Positions 25,956 through 37,153 of a stretch of 64,000 nt of DNA are shown here, piece after piece (the first letter of the stretch is position 1; each line of letters starts with the position of its first letter). The DNA lies in contig SMMW01000001.1 in NCBI GenBank assembly GCA_004794655.1, positions 23,009,001 to 23,073,000 on the forward strand. The letters are read 5' to 3'. The notes under the pieces were generated by a model that saw only the letters and a list, made by a program, of their open reading frames with translations, was not told where the DNA came from and did not search any database. The DNA is from Marisa cornuarietis. Taxonomy: Eukaryota; Mollusca; Gastropoda; Architaenioglossa; Ampullariidae. The position numbers and the translations under genes are program-made.

Positions 25956-26362
25956 ACAGGGCCGTTACTCACCCACCAGCCTATTTGAGGGCAAGAGCGT
26001 ACTACGACAGCTGCGGGGGCAAGAGGTCTGTTTGTCGGCGTGCCTGCGTGAGTCGGGTCTCGAGCAGTCAGTGTCACCCACCGAAGTTGTTGGTAGGAGG
26101 AACCACAACAAAGTCGTTGTCGTCGCTCCCGTCCTCGCTCCTTTGCAGACACGTCGGATGATACGAGGGCCAGACCAGCCATTAGCCCCGCGCTGTCTGC
26201 TACCATTTTTTTTTTTTTTTTTGAACTCAGCAGCAAGCGGAGGTATCTGGGCCGCCTCCCTCCTCGCATGCGTACTACGCCAGCTGGGGTTGTATCGCTC
26301 CCACCTCCCCGTCGTCTGCCGCGCAAAGCTGAGGGGCTGAGAGACGGATCTAGTTGAGGACA
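25956..26362 (+). promoter_or_regulatory. Candidate promoter and non-coding first exon of the bZIP gene
   Basis: This segment is GC- and CpG-rich relative to the window and ends in a strong donor (GAGGACA then GTAAGTAG, GT at 26363-26364). It could be the 5' exon that joins the acceptor at 32717. A weak TATA-like CCTATTTGAGG sits at about 25978. A T16-18 run lies at 26206-26222. No CDS is claimed here; a 102-codon frame at 26032-26340 is unsupported. The link to the bZIP exons is inferred from position, strand and splice signals only. Confidence 0.3.
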
Positions 26363-26464
26363 GTAAGTAGTACTTTAGCTTCCCGCAACATGGCGCTTGT
26401 AGTCGCCTTATCATCCCCACGGACATCAGCAGCCAGTTGCTGCTGACACTGGCGCCATCCCCCG

Positions 26465-26800
26465 TGGCCGTCAGAAGTGAGTATTGTCAGTGGGGGCTGT
26501 CACAGGAGGGTATTGTCAGTGGGGGCTGTCAGAGGAAGGTATTGTCAGTGGGGGCTGTTAGAGGAGGGTATTGTCAGTGTGCCGCTGTCACAGGGGGGTA
26601 TTGTCAGTGGGGGCTGTCAAAAGTTGGTATTGTCAGTGTGCCGCTGTCACAGGGGGGTATTGTCAGTGGGGGTTGCCAGAGGGGAGTATTGTCAGTGTGT
26701 GTGGCTGTCAGAAGTGAGTATAGTCAGTGTGTGGCTGTCAGAGGAGGGTATTGTCAGTGGGGGCTGTCAGTGTGTGGCTGTCACAGGGGGGAGTATTGTC
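26465..26800. repeat. 29-bp minisatellite
   Basis: About eleven copies of GTATTGTCAGTGGGGGCTGT plus CACAGGAGG-like sequence, with starts at 26482, 26511 and 26540. Units vary between 20 and 33 bp on the right. Confidence 0.93.
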
Positions 26801-27150
26801 AGTGTGTGTGGTGCGTGTCTAGACACGCTTGGCAGATGTATTAAAAATAGTAACCGATGCAACGGGGCTGTCGCCTGCTGCTGCAGTAGTCAGGCTCAGG
26901 GACTGAAGCAAGCAGCAGCAGCAGCAGGAGCCGATCTCTTGCCCTTCTTGCAGACTGAGCAACGGTCAGAGTGAGGTCAGGGGGTCAAGACCCGTAGTCT
27001 AGGTGAGAGAACGGGGCTTTGTTTTATTCTGGATTAGCGGGATAGAGGTACCATGGGAAGGTCCTTATATTTAGCTGGGGGGGGGGGACAAAAAACACCA
27101 AAGAAAAGAAAAAAATATGTAAACGTTTCCAGCATTTGACTTGAGTATCT
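26801..27150. other. Spacer with short (CAG)n
   Basis: A (CAG)n-like tract at about 26911-26926 and a G10 run near 27077. No gene recognised. Confidence 0.5.
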
Positions 27151-29395
27151 ACAGGTGTGTGAGCAGTCTTGTCACTGGTGTAATGTGTGTAATGTTATAC
27201 CTGTCTATAGGACTGTCTACAGGTGTGTGAGCAGTCTTGTCACTGGTGTAATGTGTGTAATGTTATACCTGTCTATAGGACTGAGTATCTACAGGTGTGT
27301 GAGCAGTCTTGTCACTGGTGTAATGTGTGTAATGTTATACCTGTCTATAGGACTGAGTATCTACAGGTGTGTGAGCAGTCTTGTCACTGGTGTAATGTGT
27401 GTAATGTTATACCTGTCTATAGGACTGAGTATCTACAGGTGTGTGCGCAGTCTTGTCACTGGTGTAATGTGTGTAATGTTATACCTGTCTATAGGACTGT
27501 CTACAGGTGTGTGAGCAGTCTTGTCACTGGTGTAATGTGTGTAATGTTATACCTGTCTATAGGACTGTCTACAGGTGTGTGAGCAGTCTTGTCACTGGTG
27601 TAATGTGTGTAATGTTATACCTGTCTATAGGACTGAGTATCTACAGGTGTGTGAGCAGTCTTGTCACTGGTGTAATGTGTGTAATGTTATACCTGTCTAT
27701 AGGACTGTCTACAGGTGTGTGAGCAGTCTTGTCACTGGTGTAATGTGTGTAATGTTATACCTGTCTATAGGACTGAGTATCTACAGGTGTGTGAGCAGTC
27801 TTGTCACTGGTGTAATGTGTGTAATGTTATACCTGTCTATAGGACTGAGTATCTACAGGTGTGTGAGCAGTCTTGTCACTGGTGTAATGTGTGTAATGTT
27901 ATACCTGTCTATAGGACTGTCTACAGGTGTGTGAGCAGTCTTGTCACTGGTGTAATGTGTGTAATGTTATACCTGTCTATAGGACTGTCTACAGGTGTGT
28001 GAGCAGTCTTGTCACTGGTGTAATGGGTGTAATGTTATACCTGTCTATAGGACTGTCTACAGGTGTGTGAGCAGTCTTGTCACTGGTGTAATGTGTGTAA
28101 TGCTATACCTGTCTATAGGACTGTCTACAGGTGTGTGAGCAGTCTTGTCACTGGTGTAATGTGTGTAATGTTATACCTGTCTATAGGACTGAGTATCTAC
28201 AGGTGTGTGCGCAGTCTTGTCACTGGTGTAATGTGTGTAATGTTATACCTGTCTATAGGACTGAGTATCTACAGGTGTGTGAGCAGTCTTGTCACTGGTG
28301 TAATGTGTGTAATGTTATACCTGTCTATAGGACTGTCTACAGGTGTGTGAGCAGTCTTGTCACTGGTGTAATGTGTGTAATGTTATACCTGTCTATAGGA
28401 CTGAGTATCTACAGGTGTGTGAGCAGTCTTGTCACTGGTGTAATGTGTGTAATGTTATACCTGTCTATAGGACTGTCTACAGGTGTGTGAGCAGTCTTGT
28501 CACTGGTGTAATGTGTGTAATGTTATACCTGTCTATAGGACTGAGTATCTACAGGTGTTTGAGCAGTCTTGTCACTGGTGTAATGTGTGTAATGTTATAC
28601 CTGTCTATAGGACTGAGTATCTACAGGTGTGTGAGCAGTCTTGTCACTGGTGTAATGTGTGTAATGTTATACCTGTCTATAGGACTGTCTACAGGTGTGT
28701 GAGCAGTCTTGTCACTGGTGTAATGTGTGTAATGTTATACCTGTCTATAGGACTGTCTACAGGTGTGTGAGCAGTCTTGTCACTGGTGTAATGGGTGTAA
28801 TGTTATACCTGTCTATAGGACTGTCTACAGGTGTGTGAGCAGTCTTGTCACTGGTGTAATGTGTGTAATGTTATACCTGTCTATAGGACTGTCTACAGGT
28901 GTGTGAGCAGTCTTGTCACTGGTGTAATGTGTGTAATGTTATACCTGTCTATAGGACTGTCTACAGGTGTGTGAGCAGTCTTGTCACTGGTGTAATGGGT
29001 GTAATGTGTGTAATGTTATACCTGTCTGTAAGACTGAGTATCTACAGGTGTGTGAGCAGTCTTGTCACTGGTGTAATGTGTGTAATGTTATACCTGTCTA
29101 TAAGACTGTCTACAGGTGTGTGAGCAGTCTTGTCACTGGTGTAATGGGTGTAATGTTACACCTGTCTATAGGACTGTCTACAGGTGTGTGAGCAGTCTTG
29201 TCACTGGTGTAATGTGTGTAATGTTATACCTGTCTATAGGACTGTCTACAGGTGTGTGAGCAGTCTTGTCACTGGTGTAATGTGTGTAATGTTACACCTG
29301 TCTATAAGACTGTCTACAGGTGTGTGAGCAGTCTTGTCACTGGTGTAATGGGTGTAATGTTACACCTGTCTATAAGATTGAGTGCAAGATGTCTG
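27151..29395. repeat. 68/72-bp minisatellite, about 32 copies
   Basis: Highly uniform unit: CTACAGGTGTGTGAGCAGTC, TTGTCACTGGTGTAATGTGT, GTAATGTTATACCTGTCTAT, AGGACTG. The 72-bp form carries an extra AGTAT-derived tetramer. The two lengths alternate irregularly; variants (TGGGTGTAATG, TATAAGACTG) accumulate after 28800, so the right end is oldest. It would lie in the long 5' intron of the bZIP gene if the 26 kb exon is real. Confidence 0.97.
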
Positions 29396-29449
29396 AGCAA
29401 CGCGTCCTCAGGTAAATTTCTTGTCTGATTTTTTAAAAATAGGCTTACT
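29396..29449. other. Short spacer
   Basis: A unique junction between two arrays. Confidence 0.6.
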
Positions 29450-31312
29450 GCTTGACTTCAGGGCATGTTTGTGATGTCACTGTGTTTGTAGAGACTCCAG
29501 GGAATGTTTGTGATGTCACTGTGTTTGTAGAGACTCCAGGGAATGTTTGTGATGTCACTGTGTTTGTAGCGACTTCAGGGCATGTTTGTGATGTTACTGT
29601 GTTTGTAGCGACTCCAGGGCATGTTTGTGATGTTACTGCTTGTAGCGACTCCATGGTATGTTTGTGATGTTACTGTGTTTGTAGAGACTCCAGGGTATGT
29701 TTGTGATGTTACTGCTTGTAGCGACTCCAGGGCATGTTTGTGATGTCACTGTGTTTGTAGCGACTCCAGGGCATATTTGTGGTGTTACTGTGTTTGTAGC
29801 GACTCCAGGGCATGTTTGTGATGTTACTGTGTTTGTAGCGACTCCAGGGCATGTTTGTGATGTCACTGTGTTTGTAGAGACTCCAGGGCATGTTTGTGAT
29901 GTTACTGTATTTGTAGCGACTCCAGGGCATGTTTGTGATGTTACTGTGTTTGTAGCGACTCCAGGGCATATTGGTGATGTTACTGTGTTTGTAGAGATTC
30001 CAGGGCATGTTTGCGATGTCACTGTGTTTGTAGCGACTTCAGGGAATGTTTGTGATGTCACTGTGTTTGTAGCGACTTCAGGGAATGTTTGTGATGTTAC
30101 TGCTTGTAGCGACTTCAGGGAATGTTTGTGATGTTACTGCTTGTAGCGACTTCAGGGCATGTTTGTGATGTCACTGTGTTTGTAGCGACTGCAGGGCATA
30201 TTTGTGATGTTACTGTGTTTGTAGAGACTCCAGGGCATGTTTGTGATGTCACTGTGTTTGTAGCGACTTCAGGGCATGTTTGTGATGTTACTGTGTTTGT
30301 AGCGACTCCAGGGCATGTTTGTGATGTTACTGCTTGTAGCGACTCCATGGTATGTTTGTGATGTTACTGTGTTTGTAGAGACTCCAGGGTATGTTTGTGA
30401 TGTTACTGCTTGTAGCGACTCCAGGGCATGTTTGTGATGTCACTGTGTTTGTAGCGACTCCAGGGCATATTTGTGGTGTTACTGTGTTTGTAGCGACTCC
30501 AGGGCATGTTTGTGATGTTACTGTGTTTGTAGCGACTCCAGGGCATGTTTGTGATGTCACTGTGTTTGTAGAGACTCCAGGGCATGTTTGTGATGTCACT
30601 GTGTTTGTAGCGACTCCAGGGCATGTTTGTGATGTTACTGTGTTTGTAGCGACTCCAGGGCATATTGGTGATGTTACTGTGTTTGTAGAGATTCCAGGGC
30701 ATGTTTGCGATGTCACTGTGTTTGTAGCGACTTCAGGGAATGTTTGTGATGTCACTGTGTTTGTAGCGACTCAGGGAATGTTTGTGATGTTACTGCTTGT
30801 AGCGACTTCAGGAAATGTTTGTGATGTTACTGCTTGTAGCGACTTCAGGGCATGTTTGTGATGTTACTGTGTTTGTAGCGACTCCAGGGCATGTTTGTGA
30901 TGTCACTGTGTTTGTAGAGACTCCAGGGCATGTTTGTGATGTCACTGTGTTTGTAGCGACTCCAGGGCATGTTTGTGATGTTACTGTGTTTGTAGCGACT
31001 CCAGGGAATGTTTGTGATGTCACTGTGTTTGTAGCGACTCCAGGGCATGTTTGTGATGTTACTGTGTTTGTAAAGACTCCAGGGCATGTTTGTGATGTCA
31101 CTGTGTTTGTAGCGACTCCAGGGCATGTTTGTGATGTTACTTTGTTTGTAGAGACTCCAGGGCATGTTTGTGATGTCACTGTGTTTGTAGCGACTCCAGG
31201 GCATGTTTGTGATGTTACTGTGTTTGCAGAGACTCCAGGGAATGTTTGTGATGTTACTGTGTTTGTAGCGACTCCAGGGCATGTTTGTGATGTCACTGTG
31301 TTTATATGCATG
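29450..31312. repeat. 39-bp minisatellite, about 48 copies, with 694-bp duplication
   Basis: Unit GACTCCAGGGCATGTTTGTG then ATGTCACTGTGTTTGTAGC; some copies lack nine bases (TTACTGCTTGTAG). The block 29633-30061 recurs almost unchanged at 30327-30755 (offset 694). Each unit includes TGATGTCA or TGATGTTA, one transition away from the CRE TGACGTCA. Frames stay open on both strands because 39 is divisible by three. Confidence 0.97.
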
Positions 31313-31470
31313 TTTGCGATGTAACGTCTACAGCGAATCTGTTAGTGACGTCACTTCCAAGGCATTTGGCTCTCGTGACGTACCTTCTACAGCCGTTAGT
31401 GACGCGACGTTTAAATGGAACGTTTCCCCGCTACGTCACTTCTGTAGGCATGTTGTTGGCCACGTCACCT
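31313..31470. promoter_or_regulatory. Cluster of CRE/ATF-type sites
   Basis: A perfect palindromic CRE, TGACGTCA, sits at 31346-31353. It is accompanied by TGACGTAC (31376-31383), GTGACGCGACG (about 31399-31409), TACGTCAC (31432-31439) and CACGTCAC (31461-31468), with AACGTC at about 31323. That is five or six CREB/ATF-type sites in roughly 150 bp, immediately right of the CRE-derived minisatellite and 1.3 kb upstream of the main bZIP coding exon. Function as an enhancer or alternative promoter is inferred. Confidence 0.45.
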
Positions 31471-31634
31471 TATTTCCAGCTGCGATATGACTGTCATAGT
31501 GAATACACAGACAACAGACAGCTTGGCCCAGTCTCGTCACTTGGCAAAACAAAAGCTGAATATTTAATGTCAACGTTTCACTCTAGCCGGCTAGGCGTCA
31601 GACTAGTAATGGCCACTTTCACACATCAGACATG

Positions 31635-32247
31635 AGCCCGTCTTTGTGTACTGACAGTACCAGCTCGCCCCTTGTACATGTTTGTGTACTGACAGTACCA
31701 GCTCGCCCCCTGTACATGTTTGTGTACTGACAGTACCAGCTCGCCCCTTGTACATGTTTGTGTACTGACAGTACCAGCTCGCCCCCTGTACATGTTTGTG
31801 TACTGACAGTACCAGCTCGCCCCCTGTACATGTTTGTGTACTGACAGTACCAGCTCGCCCCCTGTACATGTTTGTGTACTGACAGTACCAGCTCGCCCCC
31901 TGTACATGTTTGTGTACTGACAGTACCAGCTCGCCCCCTGTACATGTTTGTGTACTGACAGTACCAGCTCGCCCCCTGTACATGTTTGTGTACTGACAGT
32001 ACCAGCTCGCCCCCTGTACATACTGACAGTACCAGCTCGCCCCCTGTACATGTTTGTGTACTGACAGTACCAGCTCGCCCCCTGTACATGTTTGTGTACT
32101 GACAGTACCAGCTCGCCCCCTGTACATGTTTGTGCACTGACAGTACCAGCTCGCCCCCTGTACATGTTTGTGTACTGACAGTACCAGCTCGCCCCCTGTA
32201 CATGTTTGTGTACTGACAGTACCAGCTCGCCCCCTGTACACGGCTGG
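31635..32247. repeat. 38-bp minisatellite, about 16 copies
   Basis: Unit TGTACTGACAGTACCAGCTC then GCCCCCTGTACATGTTTG, almost invariant; one copy near 32017 is shortened by 9 bp or so. The unit has dyad symmetry (GTACTGACAGTAC; TGTACA), so single strands could fold. Minus-strand frames of 219-254 residues are repeat artefacts. Confidence 0.97.
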
Positions 32248-32717
32248 TGATGATGGTGCCTGCCGTACGTAGCGACAATTTTTGTCTTGCTCACTAACAA
32301 TGATTTTAAGGCTATGACTGCATTCTTGTTTCATTTCTCTGATGTACTGGCTGGCTGGCTGACTCACTGCCTCTCTGTCCGTCTTCTTTCTTTATTGTTT
32401 ATTTATTTGTTTTTCTTTCCAACAATTATGTCCGTTCATCAGAGGTTAATGTTGTGTGAACGGGGGTGTGGATGAGACAGACTAGTTGACCTATGACATC
32501 TCCCCGCGGAAGCTGGCTGCATGCTGTTGTCTGTGTTGTGTAGTGCAGCAGGTTGCTGTGAACGTGTTGCTGTAGACGTGTTGTTGTGCATGTGTTGGTC
32601 GCACATGTTACGTGTCACGCTTTTTTGATGGCCGACCGGTACCTTTTGACCTCTGACACCTCGACCCTGAGTGCATTGATACTATTTTTAATGTCTCGCC
32701 CTTTGCTTCCTCCCCAG
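32248..32717 (+). other. Intron end with 3' splice acceptor
   Basis: No repeat. The stretch ends in a pyrimidine-rich acceptor (CTTTGCTTCCTCCCCAG, AG at 32716-32717), placing the exon start at 32718, 19 bases before the chosen ATG. The reading frame upstream of the ATG is open to the acceptor, so the coding region could also begin in an earlier exon. Confidence 0.5.
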
Positions 32718-32736
32718 GCCCAACCCTTGCCGTGCC

Positions 32737-33330
32737 ATGCAGGAAGTGCCAGAGTTAGACTTTGACGCGTCGTTGTCATCTGTGGATAACATTCACGCGG
32801 ACAAGACCACCCATGCACCCGGTTTGACATCCCTCACCCAGTCGAATACCTTGAGCCTTGAATCTTTTCCTGATGATGTCACAGCCCTGGCGTTTGATGA
32901 ATTCTTCACCGATGAGGATAACGAAAGTTTTGAGGACGATGACAGCGTCTTCTTGTCCCTGGACTTGAAGGCCGACCCGGAAGTGGAATGCCTCGTCAGC
33001 TCCGTCCTTCATCCTGGAGAAGGTGCTGTGTTCGTCTCTGAGCTGGTCAACAGCCAGGCTGGTGCTGGTGCTGGTGCTGGAGTCGAGTTGCAAGTCATGG
33101 ACGTTGACCTTTCTCATGGTTACTCGGGTGACATCGATGGTCAGACAGCTTCCCGTGGCCTTGACCTGGAGCTGGAGCCCCGCCTAAAGGAGGCGCTGGC
33201 CAGGAGCGAGGCCACCCGCTGCCTGGGGCCGCTTCTGAAGGAGGAGCTGCGTCTGAAGATCCTCAAGAAACGCCACGACAGCGGTGAGGACGACATCGAG
33301 GTTAACTTTGACGAGGCGCCTCGATACGAG
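32737..33330 (+). CDS. bZIP transcription factor, ATF4/ATF5-like, coding exon 1 (residues 1-198)
   Basis: This exon encodes the N-terminal, presumed transactivation half of a 300-residue nuclear transcription factor. The start ATG has G at -3 and follows an acceptor at 32717; the exon ends at a donor (GATACGAG then GTGAGC) in phase 0. Residues 1-100 are acidic with hydrophobic interruptions (FDEFFTDEDNESFEDDDS at about 53-70), as in activation domains. Residues 108-115 form an Ala-Gly run from a GGTGCT repeat. Residues 141-180 are Leu/Glu/Lys-rich and probably helical. A DSGEDD stretch (181-186) resembles a beta-TrCP degron such as ATF4's DSGxxxS, but the second serine is absent. The family assignment rests on the overall layout and the bZIP in exons 2-3. 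Orthology to ATF4 is not established. Confidence 0.8.
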
Positions 33331-33363
33331 GTGAGCTGCTGCCTCTACATGCAAGCTTTCTCG

Positions 33364-33409
<46 letters not shown>

Positions 33410-35056
33410 CTCTCACACACACACAATCTCTCTCTAACACACACACACAATCTCTCTCTCTAACACTCTCTCAATCCTCTCTCACACTGTTCCCATTGCG
33501 ACAGGTCAGGATAAGATGAAAGGAAAATAAATCTGTTTAACTTACTATCGCCTTCAACCCCTCCTCCTCCACCTGCAGGCGAGCAAGAGAAGGTAAACAC
33601 ACACCCCTTCCCCAACCCAGCGCAACTACCTGTGTTGACACCTACGTCAGCAGCAAGAGACCGTTGTGTGGAGATGGCACTGTAGTCGCTTCCTGCGGTG
33701 TGAGGAGGAAAGGAGGGCTTCAAAACCTTATCTCTATGCTGATTAGTTTAAACCAATTGCTAAGTTTGAAAACCTGCCTAACCGACACACGCAGACAGGT
33801 GTCAGTTGTTATCGCCTTTGACAGGGCAGACAACTCGCCTGCGGGGTGGCGCCACTGAGCATGCAGGTGATTGCGTGATAAAGGGTTATCTAATAATCAC
33901 TTCTCACAGCGAACTGTCGGACTTCTTTATAGAGGGAGGGCCGCTAAATAACACTAAATACATGTCATTAAAATCAACAGTGGTTTTCAGAAGTAGTTAA
34001 CGTGTTAGAGAAGACATTTTGTTTGAGCTTGTATTCAGAAAGACAACTCTTGAGGATCTACAGACAACTGAAGACGGGCTGTGATGAAGGGAGAACACTG
34101 GGAGAGAAGCTGACTCAGGCCAGGACCAGACAAACATTCTCTGGTCCCAACCATTTGTTATTAATTTTATTGTTACCTTTTACTCAGAGACATGTCACTT
34201 GTGTCGTGGAGCAGTCTGGGAGAATGTGGGTCACAGAGATTTGAAAGTGAGTTACATGCAAGATATCTGTCCTGGCGACAAACCATCGGCGATAAGTTCT
34301 GCCTCCCCGGTAAGGTCACACGGGGTCAAAGGAGAGAGAGAGAGAAAACATAAACAGCAGACGATGACAGCTGCTGACAGGCGATGACCTGACGAGGTCC
34401 AGTGTTTCAGAAAATAAAAATGCCGACATGTGACATCACACAGGTGTAACCCAGCATTTCGCCATCAGGTGGCATGGGGGAGAGTGGGTTTGATTTGGAA
34501 AGCCAACTGGATGTAGTCCAGCCACTGCTGTCATTAAGAAAGTATATAAAAGGCACTGCTGTCTCTAACAAACTGGATGTGGTCCAGCCACTGCTGTCAT
34601 TAAGAAAGTATATAAAAGGCACTGCTGTCTCTAACAAACTGGATGTGGTTCACCCATTTCTGTCATTAAGAAACTGGATGTAGTCCAGCCATTGCTGTCT
34701 CTAACAACCATTGTGTCTGCCGTGACCGTGTTTTCATTCCTATTTTGTTTTGATTGTAAAGGTAGGAGTGTATTAAAATGAACATTGCTGTCCACCCTGT
34801 ACACTGTGACATCAACTTAAAACACTTGTGCTGGCGAGGACGGGATGGCGCGTGACCTTTGCAACAAAGATGTTCACCTGTGTACAGGGGCCGCAACTCC
34901 CCGACAGTCTGGTGGACTCATCAAGCGCTTGCTAAATTACTTTACTTTCCTCGCTTGTAGTCTCCAAGCTCATCATCGTTTCCCTCTCGATCCATGTTTT
35001 TGCTGGTGTCGTCTTCCCGCCCACCTTGAGCTCCGCTCCATTTCTGTTGTCCACAG
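33331..35056 (+). other. bZIP gene intron 1
   Basis: A 1,726-bp GT-AG intron. It holds (CA)n/(CT)n tracts at 33367-33470 right after the donor and the 34500-34700 repeat listed separately. Nothing else is recognised. Confidence 0.75.
34500..34705. repeat. 65-70-bp tandem repeat with TATATAAAAGG
   Basis: Two close copies (AACTGGATGTGGTCCAGCCA, CTGCTGTCATTAAGAAAGTA, TATAAAAGGCACTGCTGTCT) and two partial copies lie within intron 1. Each full copy contains a consensus-like TATATAAAAGG at about 34542 and 34611. No transcript start is claimed. Confidence 0.85.
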
Positions 35057-35164
35057 ATGACGGCGGAAGAATACGCAAAGCGAGACAGACGCAGGGCGCA
35101 GAACCGCGGTGCGGCGAAAAGATTCCGCGCGAGAAAAAAGAGCGAGGAGTTGGAGATCAAAAAG
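35057..35164 (+). CDS. bZIP transcription factor, coding exon 2 (basic region, residues 199-234)
   Basis: The exon is bounded by TTGTCCACAG and AAAG/GTAAGG and is 108 bp, phase 0 at both ends, so it joins exons 1 and 3 without a frame change. It encodes the DNA-binding basic region. The invariant asparagine is N214 and the arginine R222, in NRGAAKRFRARKK; the N-x2-AA-x2-F-R spacing is canonical. At the position usually Ser, Cys or Tyr (Tyr in ATF4) this protein has Phe221, which is uncommon in animals. The exon opens with an in-frame ATG, so a truncated, bZIP-only product is conceivable. Confidence 0.88.
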
Positions 35165-37153
35165 GTAAGGGCGCCATCTTGGCTTCACTTTACCCGGGAG
35201 ACTGGGTATAATGTCAAGGCCTGACTTTACCGGTCGCCATAGTTTGACCTTTGAGTCGAGTTGTCATTTGTTTGTTTATTTGTAACAAACATAGCAACAA
35301 GCAAGTGAACATATTGACAAATACTGATGTGTTGCTGTATGTGGGAACAATAGTAAGAAGCCAGAGACTGAAACAGTGTGTGTGTGTGTGTGTGATCTTA
35401 CATGTAGGGGGGAGGGGGCTAGATATTGGTCGCTCGTCATTCCTTTTCAAAACAAACAAACAAACAAACAGTTGCGTGCTCATATTGTCAGTGATAGCAT
35501 GACAGACAGTCGAGAGGTCTGATGTTGGACACTGGGTGTGACAGCCTGACTGTGGCGACTGTTGTTGAATTTCCAGACGTTTAGTCTTCTCCTCCCTTCA
35601 CCGTTTTTGTTTCACATGCTCAACTCGAAACCACTTCTGTGTAGGGGTGGACAACTGTCTACCCCACGAGTCTGTCTGGAAGCCCCATCCGTAAGTCTCA
35701 AGCAGGTCAAGTGCTTTGTGTGAGGTCACAGGCCGGTAGTGTGTGCACGCGCCGCAATGACTGAACCTCATTGACACGGGGCAGTGACCCCACCCCCCAC
35801 CCCCCGTACATCTTGACAACCCACACAAAGGTAGTGACAAGGTCCTGATAGTTGGACAAGGTACTGATGTAGTGACACCTCACTGATACAGTGTAAACTG
35901 TCAAGTGTAGTGATGTAGTGTCAGCGCACTGATGTCCTGACACACTACGGTGATTATAAGGCTGGCTGTCTAGGCAGACCATCAGGCCAAGTGTCCTCAT
36001 GCACTTGTTGTGAGCAGGGCCACCGAGAGCCAGCATGGGCCCCTCGACAGACGACCTATCCGGGCCCCTTGTATTTGTAATCGTAAATTATTTTCCGGTA
36101 TATAATAATCTTACAACTCGAGTGTCAATATCTACATTTCATTCAGTAACATAACACAGACTGCAAACATTGGGACAAGTGCCCTAGGGTCTACATCACT
36201 ACTTGAACATAGAGTTGTGTACACGTGAGTGCTTAGTCAATGAGGAAAACTGACGGTAAAGGATTAAACTTGTAATACCCCGCTCCATAGAAAAAATACC
36301 CAGAGTGAAGAATGTTATGCAAACCTTTCTTAAAAAAAAGGAAAAGAAGAAGGAAAAAAATCCAGTGACCAATCACTAAGGCCGGCCCCCCTTCACAGCC
36401 GCGGGCCCGGATACACCAGACCCCCCTGTCCCCCCCCCCTCTCGTCAGGCCTGGTTGTGAGTGGAGATCGCGGTCTGTCTTCTCTCTCTCTCCACCCTAT
36501 TGTCTACAAGCTTGGCTGCTTCGCTTTCTTTTGACCATCAACATTATGTGTGTGGGGGACATGGTTAGAAGGTGTGATGTGTGGTGTAGGAGTGTGTGTG
36601 TGTGGTGTAGGAGTGTATGTGGTGTATGGTGTAAGGGTGTGGAGCAGTGGGTGGCAGTTACTCATTGCTAAGACTGATTTCAGTCCTGAAATCCAGCTTT
36701 TAACAAAAGGTCAATACATACACAGAAGTAAAAATAAACATGCAGTATGACCAGTTTACACATTTACCATTCCGCCATAAAAAAAGTCTATCACAGGCTT
36801 TGTTACGAAGAAGAAAGATGAAAGAAAAGTGCGATGGACCCAGAAGCTTCTCGTAAGAAGATGAAAGAAGCCGAAGTCATCCAGAATAAGAACTGCAGGT
36901 GATGGACTCTGACAGATGCCTCCTCGTACTCCGGGACACGTGCACCCACAAAGGGGACAACATTGTAATGGCGGGTGGGAGGGGCTGCCCGACACTAGCG
37001 GAGGTGTACACGGGGTGTGTGAAGATATTTAGAACCCCCCCCCCCTTCCCCATGAAGCTGTGTTGTATTGTCGCTTAGAATCCATTATCGTCAAGGTGTT
37101 GACAGTCACGTGCACCTGCCTTCAGACACACTCCGCTGCCTCCGGTGTTTCAG
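35165..37153 (+). other. bZIP gene intron 2
   Basis: A 1,989-bp GT-AG intron separating the basic region from the zipper. It includes (GT)n at 35378-35394, (AAAC)n at 35449-35469, a GC-rich patch near 36020-36070 and 36380-36450 that could be a dispersed repeat, GTGTAGGAGTGT repeats at 36575-36640 and a C10 run near 37037. No further exon is recognised. Confidence 0.75.

Noticed and set aside
31603..32367. Three overlapping minus-strand frames of 219-254 residues
   Set aside because: All three frames are open because the 38-bp unit lacks stops; this is a repeat effect.
36020..36450. GC-rich patch in bZIP intron 2 as a dispersed transposon
   Set aside because: No terminal repeats, target duplication or coding motif could be identified.
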